Source: Symbiodinium kawagutii (lineage: Eukaryota > Sar > Dinophyceae > Suessiales > Symbiodiniaceae). From it: DNA of 64,000 bases. The stretch is from the NCBI GenBank assembly GCA_009767595.1, contig VSDK01018725.1, forward strand, positions 146,390 to 210,389. Reading direction: 5' to 3'. The notes under the pieces were generated by a model. It saw only the letters and a list, made by a program, of their open reading frames with translations, was not told where the DNA came from and made no database searches. Below, in pieces: positions 53,938-63,719 of this stretch. Made by a program: the position numbers and the translations under genes. The stretch's first letter is position 1. The number at the start of each line of letters is the position of its first letter.

Positions 53938-54083
53938 CCATTGGTACCCACCAAGGCGTGAGGCGTTTCGCTGTGGTGAATGAAGTGGTTGGATATGGAA
54001 ATTTGGAAAGGCGACCTGGTAGCAAGTTGAATGGGTTGAATTTTGTTGAATTGCTGAACATCCAAGTTGATGACCTTTCTTAA
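53938..54083 (+). CDS. exon, unknown product
   Basis: After GTTGGGAAAGCAG the frame VTIGTHQGVRRFAVVNEVV, GYGNLERRPGSKLNGLNF and VELLNIQVDDLS runs to TAA. Protein-like; the opposite strand is also open (LPGRLSKFPYPTTSF). Could belong with 53563. Confidence 0.4.
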
Positions 54084-54833
54084 GATAGAAACCACCAGGT
54101 TTGGCGGCACACCATTTTGAACAAAGCCATATTGGGGGAAGGCAGTATCAATGGGTAGAACCAAGAACATCGATACCCGCTGTGTGCGAGCTATGTCCTT
54201 TTCAATGACGTATCGCCTAACTTGGATTGTGCCCCCTGGTGAATTTAGGGTATGATTTCATTGTGACAGGCTTCACATGAGTAGACACAGATTAGCCACT
54301 TTTGTTTCTTCATCGGTCCCATTATTTTAGTGTATTGACCTACGTTCTTGCTTATATACCAACATCAATGCTTGGCTCGTTACATCCCAATTCGAGCTTG
54401 TCTATGTTGGTTACAGGGCGTTTGTTTTTTGCGCTAGCGTAGAATCATCACATGCGTAGATTTTAAGACGAGAAGTTGAACATCTTGAACTGCTATATGA
54501 TTCCTGGGTGATGCTGGGTGCATAGCCCTTGTCTCGTGAAGAATCAGCGGAGTTAGAGGAGACGCCACGGCAAGGCCCTTCGTTGGTGATCAACCTTAGC
54601 GCAATTGGTCGATCAATCACAGCAATTCCTGCCTTGGTTTCTGCTTGAGTTTGGTTGAGTGCTGTTGAGAATGTTTTTTTGATGATATAGATGGGTGAAG
54701 ACATGTGAACACCATATGTCCACTAAAGCCATTAGAGTTTCAGCAGCTGGGATGAATAAGCCGCCAAGGTGGATATGTTTCCATTGCTTCTTTGTTTCTT
54801 GTCATGTCACTACTTCTATCTCATATGCGTCAT

Positions 54834-54941
54834 ATGGTGGTTTCTCAAAATAGGGGTACCCCTAAATTATCCATTAAAGTCATTTATAGTAATCAACCAA
54901 CCATTTTTTGGGTCCCCTATGGCTTGAGAAACCACCATATC
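54834..54941. mobile_element. F1 inverted-repeat element, full length
   Basis: CATATGGTGGTTTCTCAAAATAGG at the left and CCCCTATGGCTTGAGAAACCACCATAT at the right. Confidence 0.9.
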
Positions 54942-55160
54942 GTACTTGCCATGCCATGTTTGCACAAAACATGCGCGGTGCATCTCTTGGATCGCTGGTC
55001 GTTTCACCAAGGACACACTGACAGAGTCGAGTCCGTCCCGGCGAGTCAGGAGACCACGGGACTGGTCTAGTGGTCCTGTGGTGCGGGGAGGTGTGGCTGC
55101 TAGGGTACCACTAAGGAGCTACGATGGGTCAGTTACAACCCACGGCAAGTTACACCTCTA
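54928..55160 (+). CDS. possible exon after F1 element
   Basis: From the AG of the F1 right end all three frames are unusually open: NHHIVLAMPCLHKTCAVHLL to a TAG at 55068; SYLPCHVCTKHARCISWIAG to 55161; and AMFAQNMRGASLGSLVV. The middle one is longest. Frame undecided. Confidence 0.35.
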
Positions 55161-55289
55161 AGTTGTGGATCAGTTGACTATGGTGACAACTTACAGCTTT
55201 AGTACATGCTTGGCACCAATGATTGATGGGGCAGTGACGACAGTCACTATCATTCAGCAGAATGAACCCATGATCACGTTCAATCAGTA

Positions 55290-55410
55290 GTTGTTTTGGA
55301 GCTGCCCAGAGCCAAAACGCGCTGGGCAGAGTTGCCCGCTGCGGCAGCGCGCAACGAAGCTCGGAACCCACGGCAGCAGCGGCGGCCGCTGCAAATCAAG
55401 GCCCTTAGTG
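55290..55410 (+). CDS. possible exon, basic Ala/Arg-rich
   Basis: Frame LPRAKTRWAELPAAAARNEA then RNPRQQRRPLQIK, GC-rich. Borders not found. Confidence 0.3.
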
Positions 55411-55671
55411 AACACAGACGCGTCGAACAGACACGCACACCTTAGCAGACAACATCCTTAGCAGGCACTCACAAGTGCCCAGCAGGTGGCAACATGCTCA
55501 TGATCCCAAAGTGTTTTCTGAACAACAGAAAGATACTCAAGGACGGTCAAATCACCAGAGGTCCAACCCATTCGGCGAATGAGAGGAAAGGAATGAAAGC
55601 AACAGATATGTTCCCAGTGATCACGTTCAATCGACCATCCACCATCAACCCATCCATCCATCCATCCCCGT

Positions 55672-55791
55672 CCGCGAAACGCCGTCACCAGGACCCCATC
55701 GCCGCCCAAGCAGCGTGTTGGGCCTCCACAGGAGAAGACCTTTGCCGTGGCCTCTCGGCAGTTGTGGGGGTCGCGATGATCAATTTCAAGG
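55672..55791 (+). CDS. possible exon
   Basis: Frame SAKRRHQDPIAAQAACWAST then GEDLCRGLSAVVGVAMINFK, ending at GTGGGTG after AAGGG. Preceded by a (CCAT)n run. Confidence 0.35.
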
Positions 55792-55934
55792 GGTGGGTGA
55801 ACAGATTATCATACCAGGATCATATGATTAGGGGTTGATATGGTATAGGGTCAATAACTAGGGGTTGGTTATAGCTGGTGCTATAACTAGGGTTAATATG
55901 ATTGGTAGCGATTAAGAATGGACTAAACCAAGGG

Positions 55935-56032
55935 GTGTTTCTCGAATTGGAGGATCCCAGAGCTACCGTTGGTTTATTTCTAATAAATGAGAAGTTTAAA
56001 GGATGATTTGGGGGTACCCCTATTTTGAGAAC
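55935..56032. mobile_element. F1 inverted-repeat element
   Basis: GGGGTGTTTCTCGAATTGG at the left, CCCCTATTTTGAGAACC at the right. Confidence 0.85.
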
Positions 56033-56689
56033 CTACTTGTATGGATAAGAGTCATGGTCGAGTGATGGTGGAGTTATAGTTAGTGATGATGATCAGTCAA
56101 CGCTTAATGATACAAATTGATGATGATAGATAAACCGCTTCAACCAACCACTAACCATGAGATCAACCACCATTAGCCACTTTCAACTATGATTTACCAT
56201 CATGACCACTGGCCATTAATTAAGCGACCATCAGCTATGTAAGTAATCTGTCATCAGACAGCCAGAGTCAAACATAATCAGCACGCATTCAGAAACACAC
56301 ATTCTCCAACACCGGCTAGTTGATGAGATTGGATATATGACAAAGCCACTTGCGATGGTGAATAGTTGGTCAATAGCTGGTTTATGATAATAGGCAACAA
56401 CGGTTCCAGTTACAATCAAGATAATCATCATTTGAATGGTGGTATATCAGCTTGTTACTAGTCGGGAAGCCGCTTTCCCGGAAACAAATAGCTGGACTCC
56501 AAGGGTCGGGCAAGTGCCGAGACTGATTTGCCAAGCCCGGTGACTGGGAGGGATCAAGCTATTCGTTTCCAGGAGTGTATGCTGCACCGTACGGGTTATG
56601 ATAGCCAAGAACAATTTGAACCATGGAAAGGAATTCACAATAGGGTAGGCTGGTTGCCAATACAGTAGTAATCAACATTGATAAAAGAA

Positions 56690-57345
56690 GTTTTTGGTTT
56701 GGGCGTCCCTAAAGGGCCGTGCGCTTCTGTTGGTTTTGATGCTACGTGAAGGATGGGTTGGGGTTGGGGTTGGGGTGTGGTTGGGCATGTTAACGTCCGC
56801 TCGCACTTGCTTCATGAAGTGGATGCTACGTGTACGTGAAGGATGGGGTGGGGTTGGGGTCGGGGTGGAGTGGGGCATGTTAACGTCCGCTTGCACTTGC
56901 TTCATGAAGTGGATACTACTCGTACGTGAAGGATGGGGTGGGGTTGGGGTTGGGGTTGGGGTGGGGTGAGGTGGGGCATGGTAACGTCCGCTTGCACTTG
57001 CTTCATGAAGTGGATGCTACCTGAAGGATGGGGTGAGGGGTGAGGTGGGGCATGGTAACGTCCGCTTGCGCTTGCTTCATGAAGTGGATGCTACGTGCAG
57101 GATGGGGTGGGGTTGGGGTTGGGGTGGGGTGGGGCATGGTAACGTCCGCTTGCATTTGCTTCATGAAGTGGATGCTATGTGAAGAATGGGGTGGGGTTCG
57201 GATTGGGGTGAGGTGGGGCATGGTACCGTCCGCTGGCGCTTGCTTCATGAAGGATGCTACGTGAGGGGACGGGTGGGGTTGGGGTCGGGGTGGGGTGGGG
57301 CATGGTACCATCCGCTTGCGCTTGCTTCCTGAAGGGGGCTGGGTG
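56690..57345 (+). repeat. about 100-bp G-rich minisatellite
   Basis: Seven copies of a unit built of GGATGCTACGTGAAGGATGG, then GGTGGGGTTGGGGTTGGGGT, GGGGCATGGTAACGTCCGCTT and GCACTTGCTTCATGAAGT. One more copy at 57660-57800 and a lone worn copy at 58613-58668. Open frames (GVGVGWGMVTSACACFMKW) come from the repeat. Confidence 0.95.
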
Positions 57346-57375
57346 GGGGGGTCTTTCGAGGTTCCACGACGAACA

Positions 57376-57512
57376 GAGCAAGATCATCATCCTCCTCATC
57401 CTCATCCTCATCGTCATCAGTCATCACCATCATCATCAACGAATCATCATCAACAATATCGTCATCATCGTCAGCATCGTCATGATCATCATCCTCAGCA
57501 CGAACATCATCA
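57376..57512. repeat. CAT/CCT trinucleotide-rich block
   Basis: Imperfect CATCATCCTCATC runs between two parts of the G-rich minisatellite. Confidence 0.85.
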
Positions 57513-57654
57513 TTGTGTAAAAGCCAAGGTAAATGTCATGCCAAGGAAGCGCCACAGCGTAGCCACAGCCAAGTAAGTGGCACAGCCAAGTAAGACACCA
57601 GGGAAAAGACACGGGATAGAAACACCACAAAAGAAAAACAAGGTGTGGGCATGC

Positions 57655-57805
57655 CTAAGGGGCCGTGGGCTTCTGTTGATTTTGATGCTACGTGCAGGAT
57701 GGGGTGGGGTTGGGTTTGGGTGGGGTGGGGCATGTTAACGCCCGCTTGCGCTTGCTTCATGAAGTGGATGCTACGTGAAGGATGGGGTGGGGTTGGGGTT
57801 GGGGT
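57655..57805 (+). repeat. G-rich minisatellite, second block
   Basis: One and a half further copies of the 100-bp unit, including the GGCCGTG...CTTCTGTTG start seen at 56714. Confidence 0.95.
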
Positions 57806-57808
57806 GAG

Positions 57809-57927
57809 GCCCTTCTTGACCCGCTGCATTTGCAATGGCGCGCAGTGCACCTTCAAGAACGAGAAGGGCATGAGCTTTGAGGAAGCTTTCGAGAGGCTGA
57901 AGGCGCACTTTTTCGTACGGGGCTCAG
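57809..57927 (+). CDS. possible exon upstream of gene C
   Basis: Directly after the minisatellite the frame FLTRCICNGAQCTFKNEKG then MSFEEAFERLKAHFFVRG ends at GTCTTC. Protein-like; four nearby cysteine/asparagine residues. Phase does not match gene C exon 1 as drawn. Confidence 0.4.
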
Positions 57928-58344
57928 GTCTTCAAACTGCACTTGCAGCTTGCCTTGCTTGCAATGTGTTGTTTGGGCATGGTTATTTACATTCATCATT
58001 AGTGGTTTGTTTCCTTCAGCCAGTTGAATCCGTTGATGTTACACGGAAGCGGAAGCGGCAGGATGAGGCCAGAAGTGTTCCATGCTTTGGTTTGGATCCT
58101 CAATCATCAAGCTCCCAATCTCATGCTCTTGGAAACTCCGTCAGGGGGAGCGGCATGTCTTGTGTCAGGTAGAGCAGGAGACGAGCGCCTGATTGCACAG
58201 CTCAGAGGTGATGACGCCAGGACGTCGGCCCCCAGATGCTGTGGCAGAAAAAACGTGCGATGGGGGTTTCGGATTTGCACGCTTGACAACTGGAAGATCC
58301 ACAATTTACGATGGTGGAGTTCTGTATGCGCGAAACTATGCATA

Positions 58345-58510
58345 TGCCTGTTTATGCTAATGAGGTTTCGGAGGTTTCCGGCGCAGATGCTTGGTGAGGT
58401 TCCGGAAGGTTCAGGTGCAAATAAATGTTTGGTGAGGTTCCAGTGCATGCAGATGGCTTGTGAAGTTCCGGAGGGTTCCGGTGCAATTGTTTGTTGAGGT
58501 TCCGGTTCCC
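58345..58510 (+). repeat. degenerate GAGGTTCCGGNGG repeat in a gene C intron
   Basis: Five or six imperfect copies of TGGTGAGGTTCCGGAGGTTC with TGCA-rich spacers. Confidence 0.75.
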
Positions 58511-59399
58511 GATGCGAACAGCTGACAGTGCAGACAGTCAGATACCTGGTAGTGTTGTGCCTTTTATTGAATTTGGGGGCGGGGTTCCAGTGCAGATGCT
58601 TTGTGAAGTTGTGGGGCATGGTAACGTCCACTCGCACTTGCTTCGTGAAGTGGATGCTACGTGAAAGATTTTTGTTTCAAGTCTCACAGACGCCGTCGCC
58701 AAGTTCTGTCAATCAACCATGATAGGAATTGATTGATTGACCTCCCGGAAGCATTATTAACCGGTAATTTCAATTAGTGACGAGTGTACGGAACAGCCGA
58801 TAGATGTATATGGTGGATCTAAAAGCTTTATTTTCCAGCTCACCAGCTGCCTGACGAGCCAATCAAAGACCTTGTGGGCTCTTGGCCCTGGGGCATCATC
58901 ATCCGTCCCAAGACTGCGGAGTTCAAGTTGGTGCAGGAACATTGGTGGAAGAATGCTTCCAAGGGCCGCCCAATTCACATCAATGTACTGGGTAAGGAAG
59001 GCTCCTCGTATGGCTACGAGAAGCAGAGCGCGGAAGAGCCACACCTTGGCCAGCTGCAGGCGGTTTGGAGACCACGTGCCAAGGCTCCCAGGCGGAAGCT
59101 GCCGCTGTTGATGTTGCAGACCTTCGGGATGCAGCTGGTCTTTTCACACACCTGGCATTTGAGCGATGGCTCCACCAGTGTCTTGGTGGAGTGGAAGATT
59201 TGATTCACAGGCAGGTTCTTGAGGGCCATGGTGTTCGAGGTGGCCGACGGATGACCTTGGCTGGAGCACTCCAAAAATTCAAGGCCGGCCTCACCGAGTC
59301 CAACGATTTGTCGCCGCAGACCTGCGTGAAGCCTCATGACTGCGCTTCCGGCAATTCGCTGATGCAGTGGTGCCGCGGAAACAAGAGACAGAGTGCCAT

Positions 59400-59480
59400 G
59401 GATCTCCCCTTCTCCCTGAATTCCTTCTCCCTTTTAAAATTTTTACCCCCCCCTGTCCCCCAAATTCTAGACCGTAAATG
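59400..59480 (+). repeat. dispersed CCTTCTCCC...CCCCCAAATTC repeat, copy 1
   Basis: AATTCCTTCTCCC, a C run, CCCTGTCCCCCAAATTCTAG and TAAATGGCAATC. A second copy is at 60048-60125 (AATTCCTTCTTCCCC ... TTGTCCCCCAAACCC ... TGAATGGTAGCTGC). One is in a gene C intron, the other just after its stop. Confidence 0.7.
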
Positions 59481-60127
59481 GCAATCACAACATTTGTTGG
59501 AAAGACATTGTGACATTCCTTTTGCCATTAGAGTCGTGCGTGAGCCACTTTTACACACTTGCATTATCCACGTGTGTACTTTTCACAGCTAAATGAGATT
59601 GTGGGTTGATACTGCGGTTTGCCACCCATGAATTTCATGAATAACTTTGATCACTGGATTCTCCGCTGCTTTGTGTTGCGCCGCGCAAAAATCCAGAGGC
59701 TCCGCCTAGATAGCGCTCCAGTGGACCAGTTTGCTGTGGCCTTCCCAGGCCAGAAAGAGATGATCAAAAAGTTCCAAGGCTCCAAGGAAGCTGGCGAGAA
59801 CGAGGTCCAAGGAATGGAGGAGAGGATTGGCTGCAAGATTCGAGCGCAATTCCTCAGCATGGCCATGTGCTTTGCGCAAGATTCTAAACGCGCTGCCAAG
59901 GTTTCAACAGCTTAGCTGGAAGAAAATTCCAAACTCTTGAGCCAGAAGCGGACGGCAATGAAGGCAGATGAAGATCAAAATCCATTGTTTTCCCAGACGG
60001 TAAAGCGGCTGAAGGAAGAGCAGTAAGAGGCTGTGTGTAGGCGTGGTTCTGCGAAATTCCTTCTTCCCCTGGCCCCCCCTTTCCCCCTTGTCCCCCAAAC
60101 CCAAGACATTGAATGGTAGCTGCAAGT

Positions 60128-60232
60128 GTTTCAGAATACGAATCGCAAGTGATTTTTGGTAGTCGCAGGTGCTGATAGTCGCAAGAGACTGATAGTCGCA
60201 AGTGATTTTATTTGATAGTCGTAAGTGACTGG
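60128..60232 (+). repeat. TGATAGTCGCAAGTGA tandem repeat
   Basis: Five imperfect copies of a 17-22 base unit with the core GATAGTCGCAAGTGA. Confidence 0.9.
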
Positions 60233-60454
60233 CTTGCCCTCACACACTCACTGGGCCTGAGATTTGACCTCACCAAAAGAAGCCTGAAACGTGTTTGTGT
60301 GTGTGGGTGTTTATATTGCATTTGTATAATATTTACACGTCTAAATACGTTACAATATGTGACGCGCCTATCAACGCGTGAGGTGATCGGATGCCATTGT
60401 CGTCGCAATGGTCGGCAGTACGATGTCGGAGATGGTGTGATCAATTTGTTGCCG

Positions 60455-60597
60455 ATGTGATCGTTGCATGTGTTTGAGCATGCTTATACTGCCGTCCAAA
60501 TTGTCGGTGACAAACCTAGTGAACCATCCAAGGCTCGCCGGCCAGTTGAATCAGCCTCGCCTATCATTGGCCGCGGTGCAGCGCGCGATATTTGATA
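60455..60597 (+). CDS. possible exon upstream of gene D
   Basis: The frame SLHVFEHAYTAVQIVGDKP then SEPSKARRPVESASPIIGRG is open to TGA at 60595; GTGCAG near 60578 is a possible donor. Same strand as gene D but phase with its exon at 61008 was not matched. Confidence 0.4.
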
Positions 60598-60893
60598 CCA
60601 ATATGATCGAACATGTGTAAAGCCGATGTTGAAACCATGATATAGCCATCGGTCATAGCCAATAGTTACGAAGTAGCCAAGCCTGAATTAATGAATTTTT
60701 GCTTGATTAATAGGAGCATTTCCCAAAACCAACTGATTTCGCGGTAACATTGTACCCTCCCCAATTAGTAACCTATGGTTAACCCTTTTTGTTGGTTATA
60801 TTATCCCCTGATTACAATGACTATAGTTTTCATTCACCATTTTAAACTTATGCATTTGATATGAATTGGTAAGTCTGGGGTCCACGTTAATTG

Positions 60894-61013
60894 ATATGGC
60901 AGTGGGTCAAATCCCTGTACCCCTGGTTTCCCCATCGTCAACCATTATTTCCCTTATTGTTGTTGATTACTATCCCCGTTAGTTGGTTGATGAATATTGA
61001 CCCATAGCCATAT
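60894..61013 (+). mobile_element. F3 element at the 5' border of a gene D exon
   Basis: ATATGGCAGTGGGTCAAATCC at the left and GAATATTGACCCATAGCCATAT at the right. Splicing at GCA|GTGGGT and CCATAG| is possible; the exon of gene D starts at this AG. Confidence 0.85.
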
Positions 61014-63694
61014 AGGGGGAGTGTCCATCACTGATGCACCCCCCATAGTTGGCCGGTTGATCCATTCACGGACCGACGTCTCCCCCGAGGCTCCGCTTCC
61101 CAGCATGCCGGAGGAGATGGCGAGGGGCTGGGAGTTTGAAACATGGCGCGCTTCCCAAGGATTGCTACAAGGTGGGCCCCCTGAACGTTAGCTAAGTTGG
61201 CTTATAACTGGGGGAATTACCAGTTATGATAGATATGTTTTGCAAAAGATTTTTTTGGCAAAGATTCAATGGGTGAAACCAAAAAAGATAATGCAAAGAT
61301 TGTTTTTTGGATGAATCTTGAATACTAGAAACCTAGCACCGTATGTACAGTTCCATCACTGGTTTATTTTTGGTGGTTTGAAAAGCTACCATTGTGGGTT
61401 ACTATCATGATATGTGTATATATTTGCTTTAAACATATCATCATTTCACATTCTTAAGCTTGATTGACCATTAGCACGGAACCCCGGTGGGTACCATCCA
61501 GATAAGATATGACAGAGATGCTGGATGGCAATCCTCGAAACCAACGTCGCTGGTTTTCCTTGGCAGTGGATGTGCTGCAACTTCTCGCGGACCAAATCTG
61601 TTGATGTCGCTGCCTCCCGGCTGAGACAAAGAATCGCCACGTTCTGAAGCTGTTCATCTGTGATTTGATAGTGGCCATGTCAATTAGTTCCTCATGTTAA
61701 TCTATAATTTGATTTTGGTGAACTTCGCCAACAGAACCTGTTCCTCCATCCAACCCACCGGATGTCGCGAGTCATGGGGTCTGGCCCTGGATCGCAGCGG
61801 AGGAACCCCCGGCTCCACTGCCGGACCCTGGGCCCCGAAGATTCTCGTCGCGGAAGATCTTCTCCACCTTGCTGCCAGGTGGGGGGTGCAGCGGCTACAG
61901 CCATGAAGTGACTAATCAGGGGTATCCCGTTGCCCTCGAAAGGGCGAAGGGGCAGCGATTTGGGCTACCAAGGAGGAGCTAGGGGCTTGCCTGACCTGGT
62001 AGACCATGGTTGGGTTTGATGCATGACTCATGCGGCTGGATGATCATCGCTGGTGAAGGTAAGCATGGCTAATACCTGCCAGACGTGGATTGTAGCATCT
62101 ATGAATGGCTGAACGACCATAGTTATTGTCCATTTAGCTGGGAGGATCACATCCAAGTAATCAATCTGAAACCATGGGTTGGCTGTGGGGGATAGCAAAC
62201 GACAATACTGGGTTAATGATAATTATTTGTTGACCTCACTATCGAGAATTGTACTTGATCAAAGTTTGTGATCTCAAATGTCGAAATACAGGTTGTCGTA
62301 GTGCATACCCCAACGAGTTATGGGGTGCTATACCTCCCTCTGACCACAAAGTTATACACGTTCCCCAACATGTTGAACCCTGGGAAACGTTTCAAGATGT
62401 TCAAAGATAAGCGGACGCAGCCGCTGTCGAGACTTTCCAGAATGATTTCACGCACCACTTGAACGAATTTGTAGTTCCATGGAAACAGGAATCATCAGGA
62501 ATCCATTCCCAAATTGTTATGTGTTCAATCTGAGCCTCTGAGTGTGAATTGCCCTTCTCAACAATCGCAACATACAGATACACGATGTTTGCATGAACAC
62601 ACTTTTTTGAAACACACCTAATTCACAAAATAAGCACTGTACGGGTGTTGCTTAGGGTGCTTATCAGTGCTTGACCCTTAAATGAATGATTAACATTGGT
62701 TAAGTAGCTTCTAGATCCCTACCAATATTCATTGACTACTTGGTCAAGTATGGCTAATTAGCTCAATATTGGTCAGTATTGCTTAATATTAGTCATCCCT
62801 AGCTTATTGGTCATTAAGTGGTGCTTATAATGATTAGTTATCCCCACATGCAGGTATCAGTCTAAGTCTCGCCCTGCGAGCACCGTGTGGCACCGCCCAG
62901 GTCTATCCGAACCCCCGGTGGTAGCGCGCTTCGCCACGGTGCCGCATCCTGAGGAGGAGCTCCCCAAGCCCGAACGGGCGGACCCTCCGGGGCCCAGGCC
63001 CACCACCCAACGAGCTCCCGGCCCGGCACCGAAGATGGGCCTTGCCGGGCCAGGGCCCGGTGGACCCGGAGGTGCGAAGCCAGGGTCTAGTCCATCACTT
63101 GGTCCTAGCCCGGCTGTTTCGAAAGCAGGGCCTGGAGGTCCAGGTCCAAGTCTTGGTCCTTCACCCAGTCCTTCACTTGGTCCTTCGCTGGGTCCTTCGC
63201 TGGGTCCTTCACCTGGCCAAGCGCCCGGTCCTTCACTTGGTCCCTCACCTGGTCCCTCACCTGGTCCTTCACCTGGTCCTTCACCTGGTCCAGCAAGTCT
63301 TGGTCCTTCACCCAGTCCTTCACTTGGTCCTTCGCTGGGTCCTTCGCTGGGTCCTTCACCTGGCCAAGCGCCCGGTCCTTCACTTGGTCCCTCACCTGGT
63401 CCCTCACCTGGTCCTTCACCTGGTCCTTCACCTGGTCCAGCTGCTTCAAGACCTGCCCCTGCTGGACCACCAGGTGGACCAGCAGCTTCAAAACCAGGGC
63501 CTCAAACAAGACCTCCAAAGTCAGGCCTTGCAGGACCTGGTCCATGTGGACCCTCACCGGGCCCAGCGGTGACCAAAACGCCGTCTGCAAGCACCACTTT
63601 TTCATCCGGGCGAAACGACCGCCCGGCTGACCGACCTTTTGCGCATCTGGCTGATGACAGTGCCAATGTAGCCGCCTCAGCAAAGAGACAATAG
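61008..63694 (+). CDS. gene D: proline-rich protein ending in GPSL/GPSP repeats
   Basis: Exon 61008-61171 starts at the AG of an F3 element and ends at the GTGGGC of an F4 element: HIGGVSITDAPPIVGRLIHS, then EAPLPSMPEEMARGWEFETW. Exon 61735-61878 (acceptor TTCGCCAACAG) joins in phase (G plus AA): PVPPSNPPDVASHGVWPWIA, then PDPGPRRFSSRKIFSTLLP. Last exon from about 62854 (acceptor CCCCACATGCAG): YQSKSRPASTVWHRPGLSE, then a Pro/Gly/Ser region of about 250 codons to TAG at 63692-63694. That region has four-residue GPSL/GPSP units and a 147-base (49-codon) duplication. The join of exon 2 to the last exon is not in phase as drawn. Likely disordered tail; function unknown. Confidence 0.55.
61172..61232 (-). 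mobile_element. F4 element, truncated, at the 3' border of a gene D exon
   Basis: CTACAAGGTGGGCCCCCTGA then GTTAGCTAAGTTGGCTTATAAC matches the reverse complement of the right half of the 14253-14371 copy; the other end is missing. Confidence 0.75.
61900..62840. other. gene D intron region, nothing else recognised
   Basis: A/T-rich with TTAATATTGGTCAGTATTG-like words near 62760-62800. A short open frame (MFKDKRTQPLSRLSRM, 62398-62445) might be an exon but has no borders. Confidence 0.4.
63151..63444 (+). repeat. 147-bp tandem duplication of 12-bp units inside gene D
   Basis: TCTTGGTCCTTCACCCAGTC starts at 63151 and again at 63298, so the period is 147 bases, a multiple of three. Within each copy a 12-base unit GGTCCTTCACCT repeats about ten times. 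The reading frame is kept. Confidence 0.95.
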
Positions 63695-63719
63695 TACATA
63701 ATACGACATTGAAATGGCA

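Larger units (their letters stand above)
58020..60027 (+). pseudogene. gene C: split gene with premature stops, unknown product
   Basis: Exons: 58020-58170 (acceptor TTTCCTTCAG; QLNPLMLHGSGSGRMRPE, VFHALVWILNHQAPNLMLLE), 58839-58991 (acceptor TTTTCCAG; HQLPDEPIKDLVGSWPWGI, PKTAEFKLVQEHWWKNASKG), 59119 to about 59395 (LRDAAGLFTHLAFERWLHQC, RRMTLAGALQKFKAGLTE), and 59589-60027. The first three join in phase (G plus CT; G plus AC). Between exons 2 and 3, 127 bases starting GTAAGG and ending TTGCAG are themselves protein-like (SSYGYEKQSAEEPHLG), so a frameshift is an alternative to an intron. The last exon has an in-frame TGA at 59607 and TAG at 59913, with coding text before and after (GQKEMIKKFQGSKEAGENE; LEENSKLLSQKRTAMKADED), then TAA at 60027. 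Family not recognised. Confidence 0.5.

Noticed and set aside
56672..57580. Several 60-100 codon frames with GVGVGWGM or PTPTPPHPS
   Set aside because: Translations of the G-rich minisatellite.
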